64,000 nucleotides of DNA from Ruminococcus sp. (GCA_017472145.1 JAFUQX010000069.1:35231-99230), one strand, 5' to 3'. Shown: positions 25,162-33,957, counted from the stretch's first letter. The notes: generated by a model not told the origin, from the sequence alone. Translations and numbers: made by a program.

Positions 25162-25875
25162 ATGAGATTGTGCTTTCGGAGAGGATTGATTCACGGCGTA
25201 CCCATTGCGCTGGGATATTTTTCGGTCTCCTTTGGCTTTGGAATTATGGCTGTGCGGGCCGGACTATCGATATTTGAGGCTGTATGTATCTCCATGACCA
25301 ATCTGACATCGGCCGGACAAGCAGCTGGTGTGTCTATCATAGCGGCCTGCGGAAGCTATCTGGAAATGGCCATTACCCAACTTGTCATCAATATCCGTTA
25401 TGCGCTCATGGGGCTGTCTCTTTCTCAGAAGCTGGATCGCTCCTTCAATACACCCAGGCGGCTGATCGTATCCTTTGGTATAACAGATGAGATTTTCGCC
25501 ATGGCTGCTGCTCAGCCGGTAAAGCTGACGCCGCGCTATATGTATGGTCTGATCGTCATTGCCTTCCTGGGATGGAGCGGCGGAACACTTCTGGGAGCAG
25601 TGGCTGGTGATATCCTGCCGGAGAACATAACCGATGCAATGGGCATTGTGCTGTACGGCATGTTCCTGGCGATCATCATTCCGGCGGCCAGGCAGGAGCG
25701 CAGTGTGCTGGCGGTCATCCTGATTGCAGCCTTTTGCAGCATTGTGCTTTATTATGCGGTTCCGGCCCTCAGCGGTGGATTTGCTGTGATTATCAGTGCC
25801 GTGATTGCGGCGGCCATTGCAGCGGTGCTGTTTCCTGTACCGGATGAAGAAGAAGGGGAGGCAGTCAAGTCATGA
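25162..25875 (+). CDS. azlC: AzlC-type branched-chain amino acid exporter, large subunit
   Basis: AzlC and AzlD form a two-part exporter of branched-chain amino acids (and their analogues such as azaleucine). The 237-residue protein is hydrophobic with seven to eight helices and the family's opening (GLIHGVPIALGYFSVSFGFGIMA) and the MTNLTSAGQAAGVSI and ELVINIRYALMGLSL-like segments. The start follows GAGGTG; a longer reading upstream would run through the recN terminator. Its end overlaps azlD. Confidence 0.88.
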   Translation: MRLCFRRGLIHGVPIALGYFSVSFGFGIMAVRAGLSIFEAVCISMTNLTSAGQAAGVSIIAACGSYLEMAITQLVINIRYALMGLSLSQKLDRSFNTPRRLIVSFGITDEIFAMAAAQPVKLTPRYMYGLIVIAFLGWSGGTLLGAVAGDILPENITDAMGIVLYGMFLAIIIPAARQERSVLAVILIAAFCSIVLYYAVPALSGGFAVIISAVIAAAIAAVLFPVPDEEEGEAVKS

Positions 25876-26171
25876 GTGTTGCGATCTACATAGCAATTAT
25901 GGCAGGCGTGACCTATCTGGTGCGCATGATTCCTTTCACGCTGATGCGAAAAAAAATCCAGTCCCGTTTCCTGCGCAGCTTTCTGCATTACATTCCCTAT
26001 GCAGTGCTGAGTGCCATGACCCTTCCGGCGATTTTCTACTCCACAGGGAACATGATCACCTCCATTGCAGGAACGATTGTGGCGGTCGTGCTGGCTTACC
26101 TGAATCTGCCGCTGATCGTGGTAGCCCTGGCGGCCTCGGGTGCAGCATTTCTGACCGGACTCTTTCTATAG
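25872..26171 (+). CDS. azlD: AzlD-type branched-chain amino acid exporter, small subunit
   Basis: A 99-residue protein with three to four membrane helices (VAIYIAIMAGVTYLVRMIPF; SFLHYIPYAVLSAMTLPAIF) matching AzlD. It begins in an ATGA overlap with azlC, so the two subunits are translationally coupled and made in similar amounts. Confidence 0.9.
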   Translation: MSVAIYIAIMAGVTYLVRMIPFTLMRKKIQSRFLRSFLHYIPYAVLSAMTLPAIFYSTGNMITSIAGTIVAVVLAYLNLPLIVVALAASGAAFLTGLFL

Positions 26172-26176
26172 TACAA

Positions 26177-26212
26177 CAAAAGGTCTGACTCCGTTTGGAA
26201 TCAGACCTTTTT
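26177..26212. terminator. Bidirectional terminator between azlD and the dockerin island
   Basis: AAAAGGTCTGACTCC / GGAATCAGACCTTTT form a 15-base-pair stem with a four-base loop (a short internal stretch is imperfect) and T-runs on both strands. The inner stem CTGACTCC...GGAATCAG recurs in the terminator at 29484, at the other end of the island. Confidence 0.88.
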
Positions 26213-26221
26213 GCATTTCAT

Positions 26222-28015
26222 TTAAATCAGACCTGCGCCGGACTTAGCGTAGATAGTGAGAACCTCAGTAGCGTCGGATATATCAACCGTGCCATTGCCG
26301 TCATAATCGTAATTCTCATCGTATTCAGCAAGGCCCGCTCCGATCTGAGCATATTTCAGCAGGATATCAGAGGCGTCGCTGATCTCCACGATCCCATTCT
26401 GATCCACATCGCCTTTGAGATATTCAGAAGCGCCGTCGATGACTGCGCCTGTCAGCAGGTCGATGGTGGGCGTTGTTATGGAAGGCAGTGCCAAATCGAG
26501 CACCGTGCATTCAGGCTTTGCACCGCAGTCCGGATACTGAGCCAGAATTTCATCAGTCAGCTCCAGGGCTGTGTCAAAGCTGCCGGAATTCAGCTGGATC
26601 TGAGTAACCTGCCCCAGTGAATTGGTGCTGTATTCTGCATCGTATTTCTGGACAAGGCTGTCGATTTCATCAGCAGCAAGCAGCTGAGTATCATCGAAGC
26701 AGATCCTTCCATTCCATCCGCCGTCTGAGACCTCGGCTATGCAGTAATTATAGGTTGCAGAGGAAATCGCCCCTAGTTCTTTCAGTTCAGAGCTCATTTT
26801 CTGCAAGGCATCCAGCTGTACAGGGTAGTCCTCCGGATTGAAGGTCCAGTTTCCTTCTGCATTCTTCTGCGTACATACTTGAGCGTAGTTTACACCGTTC
26901 TCATTATAGAACCAGAGAGAATCGAAGCCCAGCTCTTCCTCGTAGAAGGACGTATAATATTCATTGAAGATGTCCTTGTCTTTCAGCTCAAACACGGTGA
27001 GGTTGTACAGAGGCTGAAACATGATCTTAAAAGACCCGCTGTCTTCCTGACGATACAGAATATATTCAGATTTGAATGTCGTACCCACATAATCGTACAT
27101 CTCATATATATCCTCAAATCTTGTCAGCCCCTCCAGGCTTTCCAGATCGAATTTGGTGATGTCGATGGGGTAGAATTGTTCTGAATCAGAAGATGAAATA
27201 TCGCCAGTCAACAAATTGACAATGGGTGTTTGAAAGGTTTCAACACCCCCGCCCTCCTGTATTCCAAGCATAGGTGTTACCTTGCTGTCTGGATACAGCT
27301 CAAGAATCTCCTCAGTCAGAGCCAGTGTTGTTTCAAAGGATGCATTCATATGGCTGATGTAGCGTTTGTCCTGGACATAAGGCGTGTAGCCATAAGCATC
27401 AACAAGTTCCTTTACGCCTTCAGAATCGTAAGTAATTGTTTCCCCAAGATCAATACTCATCATGTCCGTTCCGCCAGAGCCATTTGTGGTGCGGCAATAA
27501 ATATATTCACCAGAAAAAATCGCATCAGCCGCTTGCATCTCATTACACATTTCCTGAATCAAATCCAGCTTAACGGGATTTGCGGCTTTATCAAAGGATC
27601 TGCTGCCGTTTTCATCGTATATATCATACATATACGATGAAATTCCATTTTCATCTTGAGATACATTAAAAGAATCAAATCCGAGTTCATCTTCGTATTC
27701 GGCATATATTGAATTGAATTTTTCCAGATCGGATATCTGAAGAGACGTGCAGTTGTAAATCGGGTCGAAAGTAATGAGAAAGCCTGTGTAATCTATGTTG
27801 CGGTATACCTTATATACATCACCCCATGTTCCAAGGGTAAAATCATATGAGCCATATTTATCATCATATTGAAACCATCTGACTGGCTCTCTTTTGTTTA
27901 CAATAAGCTGAGTGATGTCAATATAGCGGTAGGCTTCAGTCTGAAGCGGCGAGATCATCCCAGTGGCTATTGTTCCGGCCATCAAAGCGGCGAAAAATTT
28001 CTTCAACGTGATCAT
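26222..28015 (-). CDS. Secreted protein with two related domains and a C-terminal dockerin
   Basis: The 597-residue product has a signal peptide (cleavage near TEA, about residue 28), two related regions of about 240 residues (about 30-280 and 285-525), and a C-terminal dockerin. The two halves share landmarks in the same order: DITQL/DITKF, LQISDLEKFNSIY / FELKDKDIFNEYY, ELGFDSF / ELGFDSLW, PVKLDLIQEM / PVQLDALQKM, ALTEEILELYPD / ELTDEILAQYPD. The dockerin has two Ca-binding loops (DVDQNGIVEISDAS and DYDGNGTVDISDAT). The duplicated domain is not one I recognise, with no visible catalytic motif. It is third in an operon behind a secreted protease. The dockerin implies attachment to a cohesin on a scaffold or the cell surface. 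Confidence 0.75.
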   Translation of the reverse strand: MITLKKFFAALMAGTIATGMISPLQTEAYRYIDITQLIVNKREPVRWFQYDDKYGSYDFTLGTWGDVYKVYRNIDYTGFLITFDPIYNCTSLQISDLEKFNSIYAEYEDELGFDSFNVSQDENGISSYMYDIYDENGSRSFDKAANPVKLDLIQEMCNEMQAADAIFSGEYIYCRTTNGSGGTDMMSIDLGETITYDSEGVKELVDAYGYTPYVQDKRYISHMNASFETTLALTEEILELYPDSKVTPMLGIQEGGGVETFQTPIVNLLTGDISSSDSEQFYPIDITKFDLESLEGLTRFEDIYEMYDYVGTTFKSEYILYRQEDSGSFKIMFQPLYNLTVFELKDKDIFNEYYTSFYEEELGFDSLWFYNENGVNYAQVCTQKNAEGNWTFNPEDYPVQLDALQKMSSELKELGAISSATYNYCIAEVSDGGWNGRICFDDTQLLAADEIDSLVQKYDAEYSTNSLGQVTQIQLNSGSFDTALELTDEILAQYPDCGAKPECTVLDLALPSITTPTIDLLTGAVIDGASEYLKGDVDQNGIVEISDASDILLKYAQIGAGLAEYDENYDYDGNGTVDISDATEVLTIYAKSGAGLI

Positions 28016-28027
28016 AGAAAAACCTCC

Positions 28028-28951
28028 TTATGAAATATTGGGGTTATTTTTATAAAAGTGAAGTAAATTGGTTGTGATTCTTGTCCCTCTGTTTTGATTC
28101 CCGCCACCACTTGTTAGGATGGCAATAACACTGTAATATGTTTTATTTTGGAAGGTGGTAGAAAGATAAATTGGACCGCCACTATTTCCTCCGGTTGAAT
28201 CTGCTGCATGGATTATAGAAGTTTCAGTTATATTAAGAATAGCTCCGGATCCAGTATACATAGTATGTTTTGTATCAGTATTCACCTCGTAAATGTCGTT
28301 ATATTTTTGGGGGAAACCAGTTACATAAACCGTTGCAGAAGAGTTTGTAATTGAATCAAGCGGAAAACCTAAATTGAACATTTCATAATCGGTTAAATCT
28401 TCCTCTACTGTGATAAGTGCATAATCGCAGGACGAATTACCGTCAACAGCATACGATCTTGGAATGTGAATTTCTTTTATATTGTTAATAGTTATTTCTA
28501 CATCACCATTACCGTTGAATACGAAGACAGTTGTTATCTGAGGTTCGCAATTAAGGAATGGGTCTGCTGGTTCACGTGCCATTACACAATGAGCTGCTGT
28601 AGCAATTGTATGAGAATCCACAACAAAACCACTTCCAACAGCTGGATCGAGTTCATCTGTGTATCCAAGTAACTTAACAACGCCATTTTTTGTAAAGTCA
28701 ACTTCTCTAGTGTCTGTATCAATTATGACTTTACTTGAGTTAGCTGTTATTGTTTCCACAGCATTTAATGTGTAGTAGGATTTGAAATCACCGGTTTCGC
28801 CATCATAAACAAAGTAGGTTTGCGATGTATTCGCTTCCTTAATACTCGAAGCCAATACACGATTTACAGGCAGGAAAGGAGAAAGTAATAAAATCAGCAA
28901 AGAAAGAAAAGCTGACGTCACCCTGTTTCGCTTATTAGTCAAAATATTCAT
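28028..28951 (-). CDS. Secreted trypsin-like serine protease
   Basis: The 308-residue protein has a signal peptide (FLSLLILLLSPFLPVNRVLAS) and a chymotrypsin-fold (S1/V8-like) protease domain with all three catalytic residues visible: His in TIATAAHCV, Asp in SSCDYALITV and Ser in STGGNSGGPIYL. It resembles glutamyl endopeptidase-type secreted proteases. The coding sequence is visibly more AT-rich than the flanking housekeeping genes. It lies between a dockerin-only protein and a dockerin protein with the same orientation and short gaps. Substrates are unknown. The start is the ATG after AAGGAGG; the longer frame is not supported. Confidence 0.85.
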   Translation of the reverse strand: MNILTNKRNRVTSAFLSLLILLLSPFLPVNRVLASSIKEANTSQTYFVYDGETGDFKSYYTLNAVETITANSSKVIIDTDTREVDFTKNGVVKLLGYTDELDPAVGSGFVVDSHTIATAAHCVMAREPADPFLNCEPQITTVFVFNGNGDVEITINNIKEIHIPRSYAVDGNSSCDYALITVEEDLTDYEMFNLGFPLDSITNSSATVYVTGFPQKYNDIYEVNTDTKHTMYTGSGAILNITETSIIHAADSTGGNSGGPIYLSTTFQNKTYYSVIAILTSGGGNQNRGTRITTNLLHFYKNNPNIS

Positions 28952-28964
28952 ACATTCAACCTCC

Positions 28965-29261
28965 TTATGATGTGTACGGCAGGGAGTCGATAGTCTCGAT
29001 GATATAGGCCAACAGTATCTGGCCATCAACAACATCGATTGCCCCATTTACATTAAGGTCAGCAATCGTATAATCCTGTAAAACGCCTTGTCCAAATAAG
29101 AATTTATTGAGAGCTATTCTATCGCTCAGATTAATGATACCATCACCATTGATGTCCCCATAATCCAAAGCGTTTGTAGTTATTGAACTACATAAACCAA
29201 TTGTTACTATACTGCATATTAAAGCAGTCAGCGTGGAAAATAACTTAAACTTCCTTTTCAT
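28965..29261 (-). CDS. Small secreted free-standing dockerin protein
   Basis: The 98-residue product consists of a signal peptide (to about residue 32) and a single type I-like dockerin: first loop DINGDGIINLSDRIALNKFL, second loop DLNVNGAIDVVDGQILLAYI. There is no catalytic or binding module. A dockerin alone can only occupy a cohesin, or bridge one if other surfaces bind the protease encoded next to it. It is first in a three-gene operon driven by a strong promoter. The second loop has Asn-Gly-Ala at the second position rather than the usual Asp-Gly, so calcium binding there may be weaker. Confidence 0.8.
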   Translation of the reverse strand: MKRKFKLFSTLTALICSIVTIGLCSSITTNALDYGDINGDGIINLSDRIALNKFLFGQGVLQDYTIADLNVNGAIDVVDGQILLAYIIETIDSLPYTS

Positions 29262-29400
29262 TATACAAACTCCTTTCAATTATAACAATATCATACAATG
29301 TATAGATTAAATATAATGAAAATACACCTCCTTAAAATTGTAGAAAGGGAAAAGCCTAAAAAAGCAACTAATATAGAATATATATTCATATTTTAATTGT

Positions 29401-29429
29401 ATTATATCACATAATCCTATAGTTGTCAA
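29401..29429 (-). promoter_or_regulatory. Sigma-A-type promoter of the dockerin-protease island
   Basis: On the minus strand TTGACA, 17 bases, TATAAT, all perfect. It leaves a leader of about 130 bases, AT-rich, that holds a well-formed AAGGAGG not followed by a start codon. Confidence 0.85.
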
Positions 29430-29483
29430 TAGAGTTTCATTATTTTTCCGAAATGTAGAAAATTTTGTAAGTTATGCACAAAA

Positions 29484-29513
29484 AAGACCTGACTCCAAAA
29501 GGAATCAGGCCTT
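29484..29513 (-). terminator. Intrinsic terminator of pnp
   Basis: On the minus strand AAGGCCTGATTCC / GGAGTCAGGTCTT form a 13-base-pair stem with a four-base loop followed by a T-run. It lies 25 bases past the pnp stop and shares the CTGACTCC/GGAATCAG core with the hairpin at 26177. Confidence 0.88.
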
Positions 29514-29537
29514 GTATTTTGTATAAATTATACAGAC

Positions 29538-31655
29538 TTACTGATTTTCAGCCTTGCGCTGTTCCAGCTCCAGCAGAGCATCCTTACGGGACAGGCTGAT
29601 CTTGCCGTCCTTGATTTCCATTACCTTCACGATGATCTCATCGCCAACGGAAACCACATCCTCCACATTTTCCACACGCTGCTTGTCCAGCTTGGAAACG
29701 TGAACCAGACCATCCTTACCCGGAGCGATCTCAACGAATGCACCGAACTGCTTGATGGATACAACCTTACCCCGATACAGCGCACCAACCTCCGGGTCGA
29801 GTGCAATGGTGTGTACGATCTGGAGGGCCTTCTGGCAGCCGTCCATATTCATACCGCTGATGAATACACTTCCGTCCTCGTTGATGTCGATCTTAACGTC
29901 GCATTCAGCAGAAATCTTCTGAATCACCTTGCCGCCCTGACCGATCACCTCACGGATCTTGTCCACCGGGATCTTGGTCTGGAACATCTTCGGAGCATAC
30001 TCGTTTACAGTCTCTCTCGGCTCCGGAATGGCCTTCAGCATGATTTCATCCAGAATATACAGACGAGCCTTTCTTGTCTTTTCAAAGGCTTCCTTGATGA
30101 TCGCCGGAGTCAGACCGTCTACCTTGATGTCTACCTGAATGGCGGTGATACCCTTGTGTGTACCGCCTACCTTGAAGTCCATATCGCCGTAGAAGTCCTC
30201 CAGACCCTGGATATCCACCATGGTCATGAATTCATCGCTGTCCGGCAGAGTGATCAGGCCGCAGGAGATACCGGCAACCGGAGCCTTCAGCGGAACGCCG
30301 GCATCCATCAGAGCCAGAGTAGAGCCGCAGATAGAGCCCTGAGAGGTAGAACCATTGGAGGACAGAACCTCGGAAACCAGACGCATTGCATACGGGAATT
30401 CCTCAACAGACGGCAGAACCGGTACCAGAGCACGTTCAGCCAGTGCACCATGGCCGATCTCACGGCGTCCCGGACCTCTGCTGGGCTTGGTTTCACCAAC
30501 AGAATAGGACGGGAAGTTGTACTGGTGCATATAGCGCTTGGAGGTCTCCTCGTCCAGACCATCCAGCTTCTGAGCCTCGCTTACCGGGCCCAGTGTAGCA
30601 ATTGTCAGAACCTGTGTCTGACCTCTTGTGAACAGACCGGAGCCGTGCACACGGGGAAGCAGACCCACCTCAGCAGCCAGCGGGCGGATCTCATCGATAC
30701 CACGGCCGTCTACACGCTTGCCTTCGTACAGCCAGTTCCGTACGATCTTCTTCTGGAGCTTGTACAGACACTCATCGATCATTGCGCCCTGCTCCGGATA
30801 GGCCTCATCGAACTTCTCGTGAATTGCATCAGAAATGGGCTGGAGACGAGCATCTCTTTCATTTTTATCATCTGTATCCAGAGCGATCTTTACCTGCTCT
30901 GCAAATTCAGCTTCGATGGCATCAAACAGATCGTGATCCACGTCCATAGACTGGAACTCAAACTTCGGCTTGCCGATCTCTGCACGGATCTCATTGACAA
31001 AGGCCACCATCTTCTTGATTTCCTCATGACCAGCCAGAATTGCCTCCAGCATCAGGTCATCCGGAACTTCGTTTGCGCCGGCTTCGATCATAACGATCTT
31101 TTCCATAGAACCGGCAACAGTCAGCTGCAGGTCATTGTTTGCACGCTGCTCCAGCGTCGGGTTCAGAACGATCTGACCGTCTACCAGACCTACGCTTACA
31201 CCTGCGATCGGGCCATTCCACGGAATATCGGAAATGGAGATGGCAATGGAGGTGGCCAGCATACCAGCGATTTCCGGTGAGCAGTCCGGATCTACTGCCA
31301 GAACCGTCATGACAACAGAAACATCATTACGCATATCCTTCGGGAACAGCGGACGGATCGGACGGTCCACCATACGGGAGGTCAGAATCGCCTTTTCGGA
31401 GGGCTTACCCTCTCTCTTTGTGAAAGAGCCGGGGATACGGCCGACAGCATACATACGCTCTTCATAGTCTACGGACAGCGGGAAGAAATCCACGCCCTCT
31501 CTCGGCTTTGCGCTTGCAGTAACATTGGCCATAACAACGGTATCGCCATAGTGAACCCAGCAGGAGCCGTTGGACAGCTCACAGGTTTTTCCTGTTTCTA
31601 CAACGACCGGCCGGCCGGCAAAGGTCGTTTCAAATTTTTTGTAATTTTCAAACAT
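29538..31655 (-). CDS. pnp: Polyribonucleotide nucleotidyltransferase (PNPase)
   Basis: PNPase degrades RNA 3' to 5' by phosphorolysis and is a key mRNA-decay and small-RNA enzyme. The 705-residue protein has two RNase PH domains (first near GRPVVVETGKTCELSNGS; second RGIDEIRPLAAEVGLLPRVHGSGLFTRGQTQ), the all-helical linker, a KH domain (TKIPVDKIREVIGQGGKVIQKI) and a C-terminal S1 domain (GALYRGKVVSIKQFGAFVEIAPGKDGLVHVSKL). Length is normal. The start follows AAAGGA. It lies downstream of rpsO, the usual pair. Confidence 0.97.
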   Translation of the reverse strand: MFENYKKFETTFAGRPVVVETGKTCELSNGSCWVHYGDTVVMANVTASAKPREGVDFFPLSVDYEERMYAVGRIPGSFTKREGKPSEKAILTSRMVDRPIRPLFPKDMRNDVSVVMTVLAVDPDCSPEIAGMLATSIAISISDIPWNGPIAGVSVGLVDGQIVLNPTLEQRANNDLQLTVAGSMEKIVMIEAGANEVPDDLMLEAILAGHEEIKKMVAFVNEIRAEIGKPKFEFQSMDVDHDLFDAIEAEFAEQVKIALDTDDKNERDARLQPISDAIHEKFDEAYPEQGAMIDECLYKLQKKIVRNWLYEGKRVDGRGIDEIRPLAAEVGLLPRVHGSGLFTRGQTQVLTIATLGPVSEAQKLDGLDEETSKRYMHQYNFPSYSVGETKPSRGPGRREIGHGALAERALVPVLPSVEEFPYAMRLVSEVLSSNGSTSQGSICGSTLALMDAGVPLKAPVAGISCGLITLPDSDEFMTMVDIQGLEDFYGDMDFKVGGTHKGITAIQVDIKVDGLTPAIIKEAFEKTRKARLYILDEIMLKAIPEPRETVNEYAPKMFQTKIPVDKIREVIGQGGKVIQKISAECDVKIDINEDGSVFISGMNMDGCQKALQIVHTIALDPEVGALYRGKVVSIKQFGAFVEIAPGKDGLVHVSKLDKQRVENVEDVVSVGDEIIVKVMEIKDGKISLSRKDALLELEQRKAENQ

Positions 31656-31783
31656 GTTTTATAGTCCTTTCTCACAACGTTTTGATACAGCGACAGTTTA
31701 GCAGAAAACCCTGCACCCCTTCCGCTGAGATGTACGGTTTCATGCTAAAGCGCCGCCGCTGCATACAGCTTATGCAAACACGG

Positions 31784-31811
31784 AAAGGCAGAGGGATCCC
31801 CATCTGCCTTT
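31784..31811 (-). terminator. Terminator or attenuating hairpin between rpsO and pnp
   Basis: On the minus strand AAAGGCAGA pairs with TCTGCCTTT around a ten-base loop. Only a short T-run follows, so read-through into pnp is likely. In other bacteria this interval holds an RNase III/PNPase autoregulation site; I cannot tell which applies. Confidence 0.55.
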
Positions 31812-31831
31812 TTGCCGTATTTGTTCGTGAA

Positions 31832-32098
31832 TTACTTACGGATACCCAGCTTTTCGATGCATGCACGATAGCGGTTGATATCCTTCTTCTTCATGTAAGC
31901 CAGCAGGTTTCTTCTGTGACCTACCATCTTCAGCAGACCGCGTCTGGAGTGATGATCCTTCTTATGGGTCTTCAGGTGTTCAGTCAGGTCGTTGATTCTC
32001 TTGGTCAGGATCGCAACCTGAACCTCAGGAGAACCTGTGTCTGTGTCGTGCAGACGGTTCTGCTCGATTACGCTTGTCTTTTCTTCTTTCAGCATCAT
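31832..32098 (-). CDS. rpsO: Ribosomal protein S15
   Basis: S15 binds 16S rRNA early in 30S assembly. The 88-residue product has the family features ([54 protein letters not shown]). Length is normal. The start is the first of two adjacent ATG codons after GAGGTG. A roughly 100-base leader precedes it; S15 often represses its own translation through such a leader. Confidence 0.97.
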   Translation of the reverse strand: MMLKEEKTSVIEQNRLHDTDTGSPEVQVAILTKRINDLTEHLKTHKKDHHSRRGLLKMVGHRRNLLAYMKKKDINRYRACIEKLGIRK

Positions 32099-32198
32099 GG
32101 TAAATTCACCTCATTTAAAATTTCATCATGAACATAGAAATGGGCTGGTGATGCTCCGCTTTGCGGCTAAGTCCCATATCCAAGTACATGACCCTCTT

Positions 32199-32227
32199 AT
32201 TATACCACATCTTATCCCGTTTGTAAA
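32199..32227 (-). promoter_or_regulatory. Promoter of rpsO-pnp
   Basis: On the minus strand TTTACA, 17 bases, TATAAT. The transcribed leader (about 32190 down to 32099) has complementary segments GCCGCAAAGCGG and GGGAC/GCCC that could fold into a structured S15 control region, but no defined riboregulator is recognised. Confidence 0.7.
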
Positions 32228-32263
32228 GTTACAATTCTGTGAACTTTGCATGGGAGCGCATTC

Positions 32264-33259
32264 TCAGGAAATAATTTTCCCCTTATGACCACCGGACTTT
32301 CCGCTGCCTCCGTTTTTTCTGCCCTTGGATGCCTTTTTCTTGACGATAGGAGCTTCCTGGCCGCCCATATCCTCAAATACGATTTCCTCCGGATTGGATT
32401 CAGCCGTTTCGACCAGCAGCTCCGGATTGATCTCGCCGCGCTGTTCATAATAAGGATTGATGATGTACTTCTGGATGATGGGATAGCTGTTGAAGCAGAT
32501 CACCAGACCGATCCAGGAGGCCGGGATAAAGGGGAGCAGGGACAGAGCGACAAAGGATACACTCAGATCTGCATAGAGAATGATCAGCACGAAAATACCC
32601 ACAAAGGCTGCAAATACAAGAAGTGTGATGACATTCTTCTTCAGAGCGATGATAGCCAGGGAGAGAGAATTCTTGAACACATTCTTCAGGGAGAGTGTTG
32701 TGGAGATCATCATGAGGAACATATAAAAATTCATCATCAGAACGATCAGACCCACACTGAGCACAATGGCAAAGAATACATAGAAAATTTTATTGCCCGT
32801 CTGCTCAATGAGAATGGGGTAAACATAGGCGGCCGCACCGATGCAGCAGGCGATAAGGCAGTCCAGCAGGCCCACGATACAGGAATTCTTGAATTCCGAC
32901 CGGAAAGTCTTGAAGAAATCATGTACCATAAACACCGGCTTTTCCATGACATAGCAGCGCAGAATCTTTGTGTGGCCTGCGGTAGCCGGGCCGAAAAGCA
33001 CAGCAAATAGAATCACCAGCGCCGCAATGATCAGTGTCGTGGGCAGTCCGGCCGGAAATTTTCCTTGCAGAGAGAGAAAGTATAGGGTGACTGCGCCTAT
33101 CAGCGGCAGGAAAAAAGCAGAATACAGCAGATTGAGACCGATCATTTTCCAGAACTTTCTTCCAAAGATCTCCATAAACCGGAAGAAGCCCTTTTTCTTT
33201 GGTGCGTTTTTGGCAATGCCCACACCGGCATTTTCATAATTCTGTCCGAACAGACCCAT
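32264..33259 (-). CDS. DUF624/YesL-like membrane protein
   Basis: The 331-residue protein has a basic N-terminus (KNAPKKKGFFRFMEIFGRKFWKM), about five to six membrane helices up to residue 255, then a cytoplasmic tail ending in a Lys/Gly-rich segment (KKKASKGRKNGGSGKSGGHKGK). The pattern FFRFMEIFGRKFWKMIGLNLLYSAFFLP followed by GPATAGHTKILR fits the YesL/DUF624 family, whose function is unknown. A basic tail of this kind could contact nucleic acid or lipids. It is 46 bases after the SpoIIM-like gene on the same strand. Confidence 0.65.
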   Translation of the reverse strand: MGLFGQNYENAGVGIAKNAPKKKGFFRFMEIFGRKFWKMIGLNLLYSAFFLPLIGAVTLYFLSLQGKFPAGLPTTLIIAALVILFAVLFGPATAGHTKILRCYVMEKPVFMVHDFFKTFRSEFKNSCIVGLLDCLIACCIGAAAYVYPILIEQTGNKIFYVFFAIVLSVGLIVLMMNFYMFLMMISTTLSLKNVFKNSLSLAIIALKKNVITLLVFAAFVGIFVLIILYADLSVSFVALSLLPFIPASWIGLVICFNSYPIIQKYIINPYYEQRGEINPELLVETAESNPEEIVFEDMGGQEAPIVKKKASKGRKNGGSGKSGGHKGKIIS

Positions 33260-33305
33260 TTTTTAAATTCCTTTCTGTGGCAGCCTTTTGCCGCCGGATT
33301 ACATA

Positions 33306-33896
33306 TTATAATAGTATAGAATAAAGAAGCAGGAAGATCCCGGTGAAGGCCAGCATCAGAATCAGCAGTACGCCATAGCGCAGGCTGTAGAGCCGGAGTC
33401 TGTGAGACATTTCCGGTGCATCGGCTCCTTGTGTGCAGATTCCGGCATATACCCGGGACAGGCGTGTGGATTCCCGTACACTCAGCAGCAGAATGAAGGA
33501 AACAGCCAGCTCATAGGCCGCAGTCAGCAGATATTGCAGAAGCTGCATCTGTCCGGTCATTCCATGGGTCATTTCTGTCAGGAGACAGCCCATGGAGAAG
33601 CCCTGCACAGCAAGGAGAAGTCCCGTAAGGGGCTGTCCGATTGCACAGAAGCCCAGAAAAAAGCTGAGCAGCAGCAGGCCGCCGTTCCACCGGAGGGCCG
33701 ACAGAAGCAGCGGCCCTTCTCCTGAGATAGAAAGGCCCAGCTTCAGACACAGGCTGCAAAGGCGATCCAGTTTACCGGCCAGCATACAGATCGTCCCTGC
33801 GGCACATCCTGCGATCAGCAGCAGCATATAGCAGGAGATGCCAAGGGTTCTTCTTTGAGAGGCTGTCAGCCATATCCGTATATTCATCCTGTTCAT
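33306..33896 (-). CDS. spoIIM: SpoIIM-like sporulation membrane protein
   Basis: The 196-residue protein has five to six membrane helices and the central SpoIIM pattern (LLLLSFFLGFCAIGQPLTGLLLAVQGFSMGCLLTEM), which corresponds to the LMWILGISIIGLPIIFLLLFLKGLVVG stretch of Bacillus SpoIIM as I remember it. SpoIIM, with SpoIID and SpoIIP, drives peptidoglycan-dependent forespore engulfment. The upstream region has a CATANNNT-type box. The match outside the central motif is weak, so the call is moderate. The start lies seven bases after AAGGAGG. Confidence 0.55.
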   Translation of the reverse strand: MNRMNIRIWLTASQRRTLGISCYMLLLIAGCAAGTICMLAGKLDRLCSLCLKLGLSISGEGPLLLSALRWNGGLLLLSFFLGFCAIGQPLTGLLLAVQGFSMGCLLTEMTHGMTGQMQLLQYLLTAAYELAVSFILLLSVRESTRLSRVYAGICTQGADAPEMSHRLRLYSLRYGVLLILMLAFTGIFLLLYSILL

Positions 33897-33928
33897 GTAA
33901 ATTCCTCCTTGAAAGGCCTTTTTACTAA

Positions 33929-33957
33929 AGCCTATGCAGAGGAATTGTTTTTCAGAA
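33929..33957 (-). promoter_or_regulatory. Possible sporulation promoter of the SpoIIM-like gene
   Basis: On the minus strand TTCTGAA, 14 bases, CATAGGCT. The -10 and spacing match those before spoIIIAA and sigK, and the -35 resembles the spoIIIAA element (GTCTAAA). The site lies between proC and this gene with no sigma-A box. Confidence 0.35.

Noticed and set aside
29700-31280. A 526-residue plus-strand open frame opposite pnp
   Set aside because: Antisense shadow of a strongly conserved gene with biased codon use.
31656-31831. A riboswitch or ribosomal-protein leader before pnp
   Set aside because: Only one simple hairpin and no conserved pattern were recognised; most of the interval shows nothing.
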